A stretch of 64,000 nucleotides of DNA from contig OW204011.1 of the NCBI GenBank assembly GCA_934047225.1, positions 16,938,339-17,002,338 of the forward strand. The letters are read 5' to 3'. The stretch's first letter is position 1. Every line of letters begins with the position of its first letter. The notes below the pieces were generated by a model. It saw only the letters and a program-made list of their open reading frames with translations. It was not told where the DNA came from and ran no database searches. This stretch comes from Ypsolopha sequella (taxonomy: Eukaryota; Arthropoda; Insecta; Lepidoptera; Ypsolophidae). A program made the position numbers and the translations under genes. Positions 1-9,857 of this stretch are shown one piece after another.

Positions 1-3
1 TAA

Positions 4-274
4 TTTTACATAATATGTGACACAAATGTGTACCATATTTAAAGAGCTTATGCAGTCAATGGTATAGAACAACTTTTACTATGGAATAAACCCTGTATCT
101 CAAAAAAAAAATATTGTTTCATAGAAAAATACAATGCCGCTCGGCGGAAATGTATGGAAGGGTAGATTTTTTTTTTGAGGTTTCAGGTTTGGCTCCATAG
201 TGAAAGTTGTTCTATACCATTGACTGAATAAGCTCTTTAAATGTGATACATCTTTCTGTTATACATTGTAAAAT
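4..274. repeat. Foldback (hairpin) element, MITE-like
   Basis: Two long arms are near-perfect reverse complements: roughly 4-113 and 165-274 pair, including the stretch AGTCAATGGTATAGAACAAC on the left and its complement on the right. The unpaired centre is about 50 bp and flanked by poly-A/poly-T tracts. No coding sequence is present. The form is that of a short nonautonomous foldback transposon. A target-site duplication cannot be tested because the left end is at the window edge. Confidence 0.7.
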
Positions 275-507
275 ATATAGCCAAAATTCATTGAAATTCA
301 TTTGGGAAAATCATACTTTTGCTCAGGTTTGATTAGTTATCTATCAGATATGTCAGCAGATAATACTTAACAACCTTCCTACAGAATTGCAATCTCTAAA
401 ATGGATGTTCATAATTATTTATTATTTAATAAGTTACATCCTCAAATTTACAAAACAATACATCAAGGTTCCTTATGTAAGTATAAATAATAGTATTGAA
501 ATAAAAA

Positions 508-785
508 GCGGCGGTAGCTCGGGGGTAGATCGCTGGCCTCTCAATCTTGAGATCCAGGTTTGATCCCTGACCAGGCATGCACTAATAAGCTTTTCGGAAT
601 TCATGTGCATAGCACTTGCTGAACGGTAAAGGAAAACATCGTAAGAAAATCTGCATGCCCTAAAAAGCGTGAATTTGTGCCCGCAGTACGTCGATAGGGC
701 TCACCACCCATCACGTTGGGACGTAATAATCGTTGGTGAAACGCGGGTGTACCGAGTGTGTACTGCAAGTTGCATTTCACATTTT
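508..785 (+). mobile_element. tRNA-derived SINE
   Basis: The head carries a pol III A box (TAGCTCGGGGG, about 515-525) and B box (GGTTTGATCCC, 557-567) in tRNA spacing. The body holds a GGTAAAGGAAAACATCGTAAG-like segment (about 624-644) that I know from lepidopteran HaSE-type SINEs; that link is from memory. The tail (GACGTAATAATCG, about 720-732) recurs at 58285-58440, which shows it is a dispersed family. It is probably inserted in an intron or upstream flank of the RA-domain gene. Confidence 0.75.
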
Positions 786-804
786 ACACTCCCTTGGGGA
801 TTCA

Positions 805-1195
805 TGTCGTGACGATGTATAACAAGATGTATCATCCATCAGCCTAGTTCGTCCACTGCTGGACATAAGCCTTTCCAGGACTTCGCCACTTCCGGCGGTC
901 ATCCTGGAAGAATTGCCCATACTCACACACGCTGAGCAGGCGGGTTGGTGAGCGCGGTGCTGGAACCCTGGCACAAGTGACGCCGCTGCCCATCACCAGT
1001 CTGTTCCATATAAGGCCCGGCTATTAGGGATGGATATGCCACCATCCATCGATCCCAGGCATGGTGGTCCTCCTGGTTTTTTGCCTGTGAGCTGTCCTCT
1101 TACTCTCCCCCGAATTACTTCGAGGGGGTCTCCAAGTAAGATGGTGGTACCTCCACAGTCGAGCCCGGCATCAGCTCTACCACCTGTTACCACAA
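805..1195 (-). mobile_element. RTE-type LINE 3'-end-derived repeat
   Basis: On the minus strand the segment encodes a degenerate peptide with DDRRKWRSPGKAYVQQWTN, the usual C-terminal end of RTE-clade reverse transcriptases, reached through a GC-rich sequence shared with 7780-8040, 16270-16560 and 47237-47580. The frame is broken, so it makes no product. Its position fits an intron of the plus-strand gene. Confidence 0.7.
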
Positions 1196-1317
1196 GATGT
1201 ATGGTATTAAAAATATATATAAATAAGAAAAAAGATATATATCGTGACGATATGTTTTGTGTTATTTGCTGAATTGTATTATGTTAATACGGTGACAAGC
1301 TAATTTGTTGTCCCCAG

Positions 1318-1394
1318 GTTCCCCTGAGTGCGACGGCGTCGTTTGTCACCCACCAAGCGTTGACTAAAGCGAGGTGTCACGACGATCCCAAACG
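1318..1394 (+). CDS. RA-domain protein (probable PLC epsilon), internal exon A
   Basis: An acceptor (TTGTCCCCAG) precedes and a GTAAAC donor follows this 77-nt exon. Only one frame is open; it encodes VPLSATASFVTHQALTKA and more, starting at phase 0 and ending two bases into a codon, which the first base of exon B completes. The peptide resembles the first helix of a Ras-association domain (family known to bind Ras/Rap GTPases). This is the first exon of the gene visible here; the catalytic domains expected of a PLC would lie upstream of the window. Exon reality rests on phase continuity through six exons; the PLC epsilon name is inferred from remembered RA2 sequence. Confidence 0.75.
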
Positions 1395-2871
1395 GTAAAC
1401 ATTCATAAGTGGGGAGGGTGCACTGAGGGTCAGACTGTCCATAGAGTCAGGGTGGTAAGTGCCCTCTGGGCCCTTGCCTGCGCGGGCCCCCCAGCCTTAC
1501 TTTACTTACTATACTACCTACACGCAAAATAGTTCACATATACAAAGATAATATATATATTTTTTTAATATGTTTATATTTAAATTTTGTCTCAAGGTTT
1601 AGCAAAACTAAATCATATCATATCAATACATAGTTATTATCATATCAATAAATACAGCGTGTTTTTCGAGATATTGGAGTGAAAAATTATAATTTTTTGT
1701 AGTAAATTTTAATTGCCGAGGTGATGAAAATTTGCATATTATTGTATTAAAAACAGAAAGCCGTTAGTTCCCCGGGCGAGTGAAAGCTAGAGTAGGAATT
1801 TTGTAAAAATTATTTTGCCATCCGTGCCCCCTTCGGCCAGTCCGACGCTGGGTGAACTTGCACCACCCGGCAAGGCCAAAGGACAGCAAAATACGCCCTC
1901 AGTTTCGCCACCAATATCTCTACAAAAAGACTGAGTTGCGCACATCACGCACTCTGGTATCAAAACTTCATACTAAAACAGTTACATGTTCAAGTAGTGG
2001 GAGAAATAATATCTGATATTCAGATCCTACGTGTTGATTTTTTGAGTAATAATATGAATTATAACGATACTATAATTTATGATTTTTCGGGAAAGAAGTG
2101 TAGGAAAATTTTGCAAAAGGTGCAGATGACGAAGCGTCGCGCCTGCGTCTCGTCTCCGCCCCGTCTCCTCTGATGTTTTGCAAATTATTTAATTTTTATC
2201 TTGATGGCTTGGAGTAGAATGCTTACACACTTCTGTTTTATTTAATTAAAATAAACGTTTCAAAGTGTGTTTTCTTGTTTTCGACAAAGATGCCAAGTTT
2301 GCCTTTTTCACTCCTTGTAAAAAAATGTAGATCCGGGAGCTGACTATAGCTTTTCAACGTCATGCTTATTGGACCCATAAGGTACGGCCTCGGAGAGGAT
2401 GCGGGCGGTACAATGCAAGGGCCAATTCTTAATGTTTCTTCAGAAGATAAGGCCCCACTTTCACCATACAAAATGTGTTCGAATTAGAGAATAATAAACA
2501 TGGAAAGTAAAACATTTTGTTCAGTTTGCAATCGCCTGTCATCCACGTATATCTATCGTACAAAGAAGTATAAAAATGTTTAAAAAACCTTTCTCGCCTC
2601 TTGCAATTAATAGTCATATTTAGAAGAACACGGCCTAACTGAATGATATGCTTTTTGTTTTCAAAACTAAGTTTGAAAAATGAAGTATTTCTGTTATGCA
2701 AATAATCAGTCGAATAGCGTTCAGTATGCATTAAAGTCATTATGTATGGCAAATAAAACAATCAAAAAATATCAATTACCTCGCTAAATCCCGTGGGAAA
2801 AAGTATGACGTAAAACCCAATATGACGCGGGTGGAACCGCGGGCAAAGGCTATAATATTATAAACAATATA
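1395..2871. other. Intron A, repeat-rich, no gene seen
   Basis: AT-rich sequence with GC-rich islands near 1795-1930 and 2110-2170. At 2776-2850 there is a CGCGGGCAAAGGC-type fragment typical of dispersed moth repeats. The ORFs at 2238-2761 (minus) have no recognisable domain and are treated as chance. Confidence 0.5.
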
Positions 2872-2944
2872 CAGCGTGTCCCTCGCTCAAGTGCACATCC
2901 GAAAGTGGGTGAAACTAGATCTAAATATACTAAAAAATACTCTA

Positions 2945-3437
2945 CCTGGTGCGCGCCAATCTTTTAGTCGCCTCTGAAGATAGACGCAAGAGGCGACGCA
3001 ATAGCCGTTTTACGGTGTCAGGGAGACGTTACAGGAGCGAGGGCGCGGAGCACACCCGCCTGCGTGCCGCACCACACCCCCAGCTCGCCGCTTAGCAGGT
3101 GTCATGTCAACACTATGCGTTAGTGTTAGTGCTACGTCCGTACACTACACACGCGCGCGTTGCATGAAAAGTACGTTCGTGGAAAAAATTCTATTATTCG
3201 TTAAGTTAATCGTTGAATCTGTTCGTGTTGCCTTTATTTGTTGTTTTGTTGATTTAGTTTGTTAAAGTTTATTGTTGTTGTTATGCCTCGCGGTCGTTAT
3301 AGCGTTTTAAGACGACAATGTAGGAAAATGGTGTGAATATTAATTTGTTTTATTTAAACAGTTAAGATTGCACTAAAATAATAAATATATATTAAATAGG
3401 TAGGTACAACAAGTACACCTTCCCACTTATAGTAAAC
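2945..3437. mobile_element. Truncated copy of the 21819-22422 TIR element
   Basis: It starts with the terminal sequence GCGCCAATCTTTTAGTCG and runs colinear (reverse orientation) with the intact 604-bp copy at 21819-22422, but stops near 3437 before the second terminal repeat. The truncation point is followed by unrelated sequence leading into the element at 3503. Confidence 0.75.
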
Positions 3438-3502
3438 ATTTAATAAATAACAGTTTTATTTCATCGCATTACTCGCGATAGATCAAAAGTTATGACATAT
3501 AC

Positions 3503-4200
3503 AGTAGCCGTCAATAGAAATTGTGAACTATGTAAACAAAGCGCCATGTTGTCTTTGTCTATGAATAGGTGAACTATCTAGAGATGGGTAAGTATGTGAT
3601 TAAAATATGTTAGGTGCTTAATTAGTTTTCTTTATTTGATTCATCGCTAAAATATTCTGATGAATCGCTAGTCAAATCGCCCACGTTAATTACAAATGGT
3701 TCCGTCACAGCGTTGTTGGCCGTATCTATTATCTCATCCAGTTCTTTCGTTTTTTCTTCTACTTTTAGGACATGAGGTACACATTTTAGAGCATCGCTGG
3801 AAGATCACACAGCTCTCGATAGAATTACACACACGTTTATGTCAAAGATTATGAAGTAACGCTGTTAAAAAAAAATGACGGAATAAAATAACATCACGAA
3901 TAATATAGGTTTATATTCAAATAGATTCGTACATCACCAATTTTCAAAGACAATACAGATTCGATGAGAAAAAAATATGACAGCAATCTCGACGCAGTAC
4001 AGAATTGACTATTGATTCTATGATTTTCCGTAATTAACTGGTGATTATTGAATATTTCATGATGAAATACAGTGAATGACTGGTAAGACTCGATGCTTCA
4101 TGATTTGGAATAATGTTCAATGAGACTCCGTGACAGAACCTTGAGAAAAATTGAGAAAACGGTTTGTTTACATAGTCCACAATTTCTATTGACGGCGACT
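3503..4200. mobile_element. TIR element with 38-bp terminal inverted repeats
   Basis: Left end 3503-3540 and right end 4163-4200 are reverse complements with about 36 of 38 positions matching (core GCCGTCAATAGAAATTGTG). It carries a transposase-like C-terminal remnant on the minus strand (3622-3804). A clear target duplication is not visible. Confidence 0.75.
3622..3804 (-). pseudogene. C-terminal remnant of a transposase-like protein
   Basis: About 60 codons are open on the minus strand and end in TAA. The peptide has a Lys/Glu-rich segment (VEEKTKELDEIIDTANNAV) followed by an acidic tail rich in Asp and Ser. Such tails end many DDE-type transposases; the exact superfamily cannot be told. 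A CTTCCAG acceptor-like sequence precedes it. It lies inside the 38-bp-TIR element, which supports it as the element's own decayed gene. Confidence 0.45.
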
Positions 4201-4371
4201 TTATTATACATAGTCTCAATGGAAGGCAAAAAAAAATTTTAAAAAGTAAATTTTTAAACAAAGATTTTTCTAAAAAAAAATCATTTTTTTGTCGTTAAAT
4301 AAGGTCTAGTTTCACTCCTTTTTGGATGTGCACTTGTACGAGGGACACACTGTATATAATCAATATATGCC

Positions 4372-4452
4372 TACCTCCGCCCATTCTATTAGTCTTGCTA
4401 AGAAGAAGGGCAAGAAACTTAGCAAGATCATGTCTTTTTCTTTTTCATAATT
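4372..4452 (-). repeat. Dispersed repeat fragment (copy 1)
   Basis: The reverse complement matches 29866-29945 closely, including ATGATCTTGC and CGAATGGGCGGAGG-like blocks. It is probably a fragment of a LINE or other interspersed repeat; the frame is not informative. Confidence 0.6.
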
Positions 4453-4520
4453 TTTGTTACAAAATGGAACACCTCATCTACCCCACCGGGGCTTCATATC
4501 GTGGTTATATGTTGTTGTAG

Positions 4521-4617
4521 GTTTGTGCTGGTGGAAGAGCTGGAGTGGGGCGGCCGCGCCGGCGCAGGGCCGCAGCAGAGGGCGCTCGCTGACGACGAGG
4601 TCGTCTATACTGCACAG
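4521..4617 (+). CDS. RA-domain protein (probable PLC epsilon), internal exon B
   Basis: This 97-nt exon is bounded by TTGTTGTAG and a GTAATA donor. The leading G completes an Arg codon from exon A; the rest reads FVLVEELEWGG, a Gly/Ala/Gln loop, then ALADDEVVYTAQ, ending at phase 0. FVLVEE is the conserved beta strand of the RA fold and DDEVVYTAQ the following strand/helix. The loop is GC-rich compared with the AT-rich intron, as expected of coding sequence. It joins exon C to give the diagnostic block described there. Confidence 0.8.
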
Positions 4618-5104
4618 GTAATATACTATATAATATGTTTTTAAAATGAATTCCTCGTTTTATGTTTAGCCGAAAATGATACCACACTCGGGATAGTAGG
4701 TAAATTGAAGACGATATGAATTTTTGTGTGAAGCGCGGCGACGTAAGACTTTGAGTGCATATCCCCCCCACCCACAATGGGGGGGTGGATGGCTACTGGG
4801 CTAAATCAGCTGAGATTTACCCAATATACATCTGTGCCAAGTGAATCCATCCGATACCGAACGGCGACCCCTCCATACATTGGTTGGCAAAACAAACCTA
4901 GCTACTAGGTGACATTCATTAATACAGCTAAATTCATACTGGAAGCTTGGTAAGTACTTAGTATGCTCAGTATTACCCTTTTTGTTACATTCTTAAATAT
5001 TTTTTTCATGTTCTCTACAAACTCAAGCCCAGCCAAAATTGAAAAATTAAAAATTTAATTATTAAGTATTGGTCAAAAATACACTGTTATTAGACGAACC
5101 TTAT

Positions 5105-5400
5105 AACCGGTCGGCTACAGCTTCAGGCTTCGAGAGGCGCGCCAAGCGGTTCTTCTTGCGACGGCGCCGGCGGAGAGAACAAATGTATGAAGTTGTATAG
5201 AGTCGGCCATGGGTCGCCACTCGCACGTCTTGTACGGCTTCGAGTGACTATTGCGCTCTTGGGACGGCGGTGTGCGGGGAGGCGGGCGGTTGAAACAGTG
5301 ATCGAGCGCACAGGACGAACCTAGTGTCGAGCGCTTTGAGCGAGTGAGCGCGCTATACATCCGATGCGGTCGAAGGCGCCGACGGGTGTCCCCGAAAACT
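5105..5400 (-). repeat. GC-rich dispersed repeat with CACAGCTTCAGGCTT ends (copy 1)
   Basis: The reverse complement matches 36455-36840 over nearly its whole length, including a shared GAACCTAGTGTCGAGCGCTT-type core. The ORFs covering it on the minus strand (5115-5528) belong to the repeat and carry no known domain. Confidence 0.7.
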
Positions 5401-5590
5401 GCTATACTGTAAATCTTTGAAAAGTCAGGTGATGAAACACCTGGTGGCGGCAGCGCAGTTTGAAATTTTTTAAATTTATAATAGGCTATTATAAATTTCA
5501 GGGTCAATTTTAAATTATTATGAAACACTCAAACTTTCAAGTGCACCGCCACCGCCACCTAGTGGAACATGTACAAAGCAAATATTGACA

Positions 5591-5810
5591 GAAAACCGCA
5601 AATCGATCTAATGGTAATGTAGTCATCAATTTTTTGTATGGGAATTTTTTTTTTTTCCAAATCCTATCGAGTGTGGTATCAAACGAAAGGACTTTATGAG
5701 CCCTTAAGGGTAAGGGGAATTTTTTTAAGAACTACCGCTCAAAATGATTGTTTTAATCTAATGTACCCGTGTACCAAATGGCCATCCTGTACATCGATTT
5801 GCGGTTTTTT
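5591..5810. repeat. Short inverted-repeat element, MITE-like
   Basis: AAAACCGCAAATCGAT at 5592 is matched by its complement ending at 5810, enclosing about 190 bp of AT-rich sequence. The arms are short (about 16 bp), so the call is tentative. Confidence 0.35.
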
Positions 5811-6013
5811 TTATCGTAGCTGGACCACTATACCTGATCTTGCGAGTGGATAATGACTCATGTATACAAAGTTCAAGCAGTTTTTTTGACACCTGCTCTT
5901 GGGCTTTTACTTACAGGTCATCTCCTGTCTATCATCTTGCCCCCATCTTCCTGGCTCATTGGCTGGCGACATCCTTGCCAATACGATTCACAGACATTTC
6001 TTTTCTTTTTCAG

Positions 6014-6140
6014 GCGAACTGGAAAACACTGGGACGTTTTGTATTACAAGAGAAGGGTTGTAACGCACCTCTACCTCGACATAGAGCTGCCATAGCGAGG
6101 ATACAACGAGGTCTCAGCATCACTAGAGGAGCCATCACTG
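6014..6140 (+). CDS. RA-domain protein (probable PLC epsilon), internal exon C
   Basis: A strong polypyrimidine tract and CAG precede this 127-nt exon and GTGAGA follows. It starts at phase 0 with ANWKTLGRFVLQEK, completing the RA domain begun in exon B: the AQxNWKxxGRFVL pattern matches what I recall of the PLC epsilon RA2 domain (AQxKWKxxGKFIL). A basic stretch (RHRAAIARIQRGLSITRGA) follows. One base carries over and is completed by exon D. The start of the downstream tail is not conserved in any family I know. Confidence 0.8.
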
Positions 6141-6242
6141 GTGAGAGTTTACACCACAGACTGACCTCCATACTTTTACTGTAGTGTTGTATTCTATGCC
6201 CCGATTTGAAGCGCCACCGGCGAAGTTCCTAGGAATCTAAGA

Positions 6243-6372
6243 ACAGACATGATGACGCGACAAACTCAGTTGTGGGCGTGGCCAAATGTCATGCTGTTTC
6301 ATTTCGCTATAAGGTGCACGTTCCATTAAGCTTGCGAGGACAATTCAATCGTGCCGATTTCGTCGCGGGCTG
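6243..6372. repeat. Dispersed repeat, copy 1 of 2
   Basis: About 130 bp match 59263-59395 in the same orientation, with the shared block TTGTGGGCGTGGCCAAATGT. There is no coding content. The second copy sits in a receptor intron. Confidence 0.75.
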
Positions 6373-7075
6373 AGGAAAGAAAATTTAGAAGTAACCACAA
6401 CAAATCGAAAACCATCAGGAAAAGCTAAGGTATATTTTTGTCCGCATTAAGAGGCTATACAAATTTTATTTTTGTCACTGTCACTCCAAGCAAAAAATCG
6501 AGCAGTGCGAGAGGGGTGGATTTAGGGCAAAAGGGATAAAAGTAGGTTTTATAATTTTAATAAAAAAACTAAATTAGCTAGCAAAATTTCAAATAACAAA
6601 CTCTAGATATTGTTAAAACACACCTAATAAAATATGTTTGAGTTCTGTATATGGTTACTATTCGTCAAACGAGGAGAAAAAGTGTGTTTGAAGACCTCAT
6701 TTCAACAATTATTTCTATCGAGGAAGGCGTATGTTTTCCAATTTCAAAACCCTAGATTATAATAGTCAAAATGCATATACCAGAAACTGATTATAATTGT
6801 CCGTGTATTTCATGAAATACACCGAAAAGAAACACCCGTATTTTTTTCACATATCACCTTAAAAGACGTAACTTCGACCCCCTTAAATACCGGTGTCATT
6901 GTAGTAAAAAGATGCTTTATCCAATTTAAGGCGTTATTTATTTTGTATTTTGGTTTGTTTGTGATCTCGTTGTATGTAGGGTTCTCTCTATTTATCTAAT
7001 AACGATCACATAATCGAGAACAAATACTTATTTATGGCTCCATGAGTTGTAGTCACGTGTGAACATTTGTTCCAG
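6373..7075. other. Intron C, nothing recognised
   Basis: AT-rich intron sequence between exons C and D with no ORF of note, no inverted repeat of size and no tRNA-like signal. Confidence 0.5.
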
Positions 7076-7175
7076 GTGCTGGTGGTTTCCCCCTGAGTGG
7101 CGGCACCTACAGTATACCTGAGTCTACGATGAAGCATCCTGTCACTGCTGCCTACAGCGATCCTACCCATTGCAG
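7076..7175 (+). CDS. RA-domain protein (probable PLC epsilon), internal exon D
   Basis: This 100-nt exon follows TTTGTTCCAG and precedes GTGACT. The first two bases complete a Gly codon from exon C; the peptide AGGFPLSGGTYSIPESTMK continues with KHPVTAAYSDPTHC and ends two bases into an Arg codon. It is small, polar and probably disordered, with no motif I recognise. Correct phase at both ends is the main evidence. Confidence 0.7.
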
Positions 7176-7779
7176 GTGACTTCATATTGGAACCAAGTTC
7201 CTCATCGGACGTTATATTCCAGACCCTTGACGAATAAGCGAGGCGGAAAAAAGTGTAACAATTCGAACGTTACCTTTTTTTGTATCGCTTTCCATACACT
7301 TCTTTATCGCTAACGCTACTTACCACGTTTCACAGTACGGGGTGGGTGATGCGGGAGGGCAAGTGGTGGGAGGCGACTTGCTTGCGCGTCGGTGTTGAAC
7401 GGAACTTCTTTGCAACCGCGTGTTCCACGACACCTCTCGGCTTTTTTCTTTTTCGCAGTTGTCTGACAGAGATCTTTCTACGTTTCTGGTGGTCGACCAA
7501 TTTTCATGGCGTCCCCATCTCTAAATATATCAATGAAATGGGTTATTAATATTGCACTGAGGCCAAAACTAAATATTTTGGTTTTTTTTTTCTGTCTGTC
7601 TATATGTATGTTATTTTTTAACTCGAGAAGCAATCAATGTATTTGGATGCGGTTTTCAACATATAGGCTATAAGGTGCGTTGAAAAAATACCCGTCAAGC
7701 CGAAAACGGGTCAGACATTTAATCAATGCGGGTGAAGCCATGGGCGAAAAGCTAAAATCAGTCGTCTTGGAAGTGAAGC
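7176..7779. other. Intron D, no gene seen
   Basis: Mixed AT-rich intron. A plus-strand ORF at 7280-7549 has no domain and no splice support. Confidence 0.45.
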
Positions 7780-8369
7780 CCATACTCAGCAGGTTGGTGA
7801 GCGCGGTGCCGAAACACTCGCACCAATGATGCCGCTGTCCGTCACCGATCTGTTTTATGTATAAGTCCCGGCAATTGGCCGTGAATATACCGCCGTCAAT
7901 CGGTCCCAGGCATGGTGTGTCACCTGGTTTGTGCCTGTAAAAGAACTGTCCTCTTACTCTCCCACCGAATAATTTCGGGGATGTTTGCGAGTAAGATGGT
8001 GGCACCTCCACAGTCGAGCCCGGTGTCAGCTCTATCATCTATCATCCATCCATCAGCCCGTATTCGTCCACTGCTGGACATAGGCCTCCCCAATATTACG
8101 CCACTCTTGGCGGTCCTCAGTCATCCTCATCCAGCCGCCACCCGCAACGTCCTTCAGATCGTCAGTCCAGCGGGCACGAGGGCGGCCTACGCTGTGCTTA
8201 GCTGTGCGTGGTCTCCACTCCAATGCCTTACGGCCCCAACGGTTATCACGTCGGCGACAAATATGGCCAGTACTGCCACTTCAACTTACTGATTCGGCAG
8301 GCTATGTCGGTCACCTAAGATCTCTGACAGATGTCTTCGTTTCGGATTTTATCCATCAGAGACGAATAA
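7780..8369 (-). mobile_element. RTE-type LINE 3' fragment
   Basis: On the minus strand 8369-8046 encodes the broken C-terminal part of an RTE reverse transcriptase: a segment ending DRQEW...YVQQWTN, with the preceding RWTDDLK-like block also visible. It continues into the GC-rich sequence shared with 805-1195. The colinear arrangement suggests that the shared GC-rich sequence is an RTE 3' tail or a SINE that borrowed it. Compare the cleaner copy at 46395-47016. Confidence 0.7.
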
Positions 8370-8445
8370 TTTTCCATTATTCGCATTCGAATAATATAAA
8401 CTATCGTCTATATTATATATTTAATGGAATGAAATAATGTTCCAG

Positions 8446-8548
8446 GAGAGTGTCGAGCACGCCCCTTGGGAAGGGTATAGGGAGATCTAAAGGACACTCG
8501 GACAAGGACATGCGATCGTTCATGCAGCGGAGAGCCGGCTCGAGAGAG
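8446..8548 (+). CDS. RA-domain protein (probable PLC epsilon), internal exon E
   Basis: The exon lies between ATGTTCCAG and a consensus GTGAGTG donor. Its first base completes the Arg codon of exon D; it reads RVSSTPLGKGIGRSKGHSDK then MRSFMQRRAGSRE, ending at phase 0. It is highly basic and Ser-rich, like a regulatory tail. The next exon of the gene is 6.6 kb downstream because a BEL retrotransposon occupies the intron. Confidence 0.75.
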
Positions 8549-8695
8549 GTGAGTGAAACTGTTTTTCTCTTTCTTTCAAGAAGATGATACCTATAACCAA
8601 AGACTGCGTATCTATAGAAGAAACTGGAAAAACGTCAAATACTTTAAAGTCTTTATTTATTTTATTGTTATTACAAAAACCACAGCCTTAAACAT

Positions 8696-8841
8696 TTACG
8701 GTCTTACCACAAAACTGTGTTTAACTTTAGACGGTGTTTAAATCTGTTGCTGTCACTCTTTTACAATGTGAAAAAAAAGGTGACAACGACAGATTTAAAC
8801 ACTGTCTAATGTTAAACACTGTTTTGTAGTAACACCGTTAT
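8696..8841. repeat. Foldback element, about 60-bp arms
   Basis: The arms at about 8696-8756 and 8778-8841 are reverse complements with a few mismatches (shared block GTGTTTAAATCTGT) and a loop of about 20 bp. It is a compact hairpin MITE just upstream of the BEL insertion. Confidence 0.75.
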
Positions 8842-8903
8842 AATCGTAGCTAAAACATCAGAACTTATGACAATTATGGTTTTATATTTTATACAATAAT
8901 ACA

Positions 8904-9370
8904 TGTTCGCGCCACTTCTTGTGGCTCTCATACTGCGGGGTAGTTGTGAATTAATATTTTCAACTGTCATTTTCGCTGCATCTCCACCCGCTTAGTTTTG
9001 GACGCAAATCAAGCAGTCGTCAATCAGAAGCCTTTCACGCCGGAGGTCTACGCTGATTGTCATTCGACTAGGTCCTACCTCGACCCTACCGCCCGCCATT
9101 TTGAGATCGCACCCGCTGTGCGCCTCATTTTCATCTATTACTATTACGAAGAAGACTAGCCGAGAAGAGCGCAACCAGGCACGAAGAGGAAGAAGAAAAC
9201 CATCTTGGAGAACACCAGAGACTTGGTGGCTCAGGCGAAGCGTGGTTTGTGGTGCATGCAGCTCCTTCCCAAGGTCAGATCTTTCATCTTCGTAATTTAT
9301 TTCTCTTCACTTCCCGCTATTTTTTAAAACCTATGGTGATACAAAGCACTGCCGTCATATCGCGTGCTCA
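8904..9370 (+). repeat. BEL 5' LTR
   Basis: It begins TGTTCGCGCC and ends GCGTGCTCA; I saw no difference from the 3' LTR. The small ORFs inside it recur in both LTRs and are not genes. It would hold the element's promoter and polyadenylation signals. Confidence 0.93.
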
Positions 9371-9857
9371 TTTTTTTGGCCATTCGAGCCGGATCTAGAT
9401 CCATTTTAGGCCCTTTGATCTGCGATCTATAACCATTTTTTGGTATTTCCAACCGCTATCTTCATGTTCTTTGTCTAAAGAACACGTGAATTCCGCTCTA
9501 ATTTTCACTCTGCCCGCAGTATTACCCCGCATTCCCGCTCTTATTTGCATTATCTATGCATTAAAACCCCGCATTCGTCAAAATATTAGTGATTCCATTT
9601 CCTATATACTGGAAATTATAAATTATCTACAGTGAAATACGCCATTCTGTTAATTTATCCGCTGCGATTATACCATTTGATCATTTCACAGAAAATATTA
9701 TCTGCCTACCTGCTAATTCTTAATATTATCGAGAGGTACTCGTACACAGGTTCGTCCGCCGCCCGTGTTATCTCTAACTCATTAGCATTATTCTATGTTG
9801 TAGTCAGTATAAAACTTTCAATAGTTCTGGTACTTGCCTAACTTTGTACTATATAAC

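Larger units (their letters stand above)
2872..4352. mobile_element. TIR DNA transposon remnant (outer shell), TA target site
   Basis: The ends are inverted repeats of about 51 bp: CAGCGTGTCCCTCG at 2872 and its complement ending at 4352, with TA on both flanks (2870-2871 and 4353-4354). This fits Tc1/mariner-like integration. Inside lie two further TIR elements (2945-3437 and 3503-4200), so this is a nested structure. No intact transposase is seen for the outer element. Confidence 0.7.

Noticed and set aside
8992..9295. Small ORFs in the 5' LTR (and the same at 14284-14587)
   Set aside because: They recur in both LTRs and overlap on opposite strands; LTR regulatory sequence is the better explanation.
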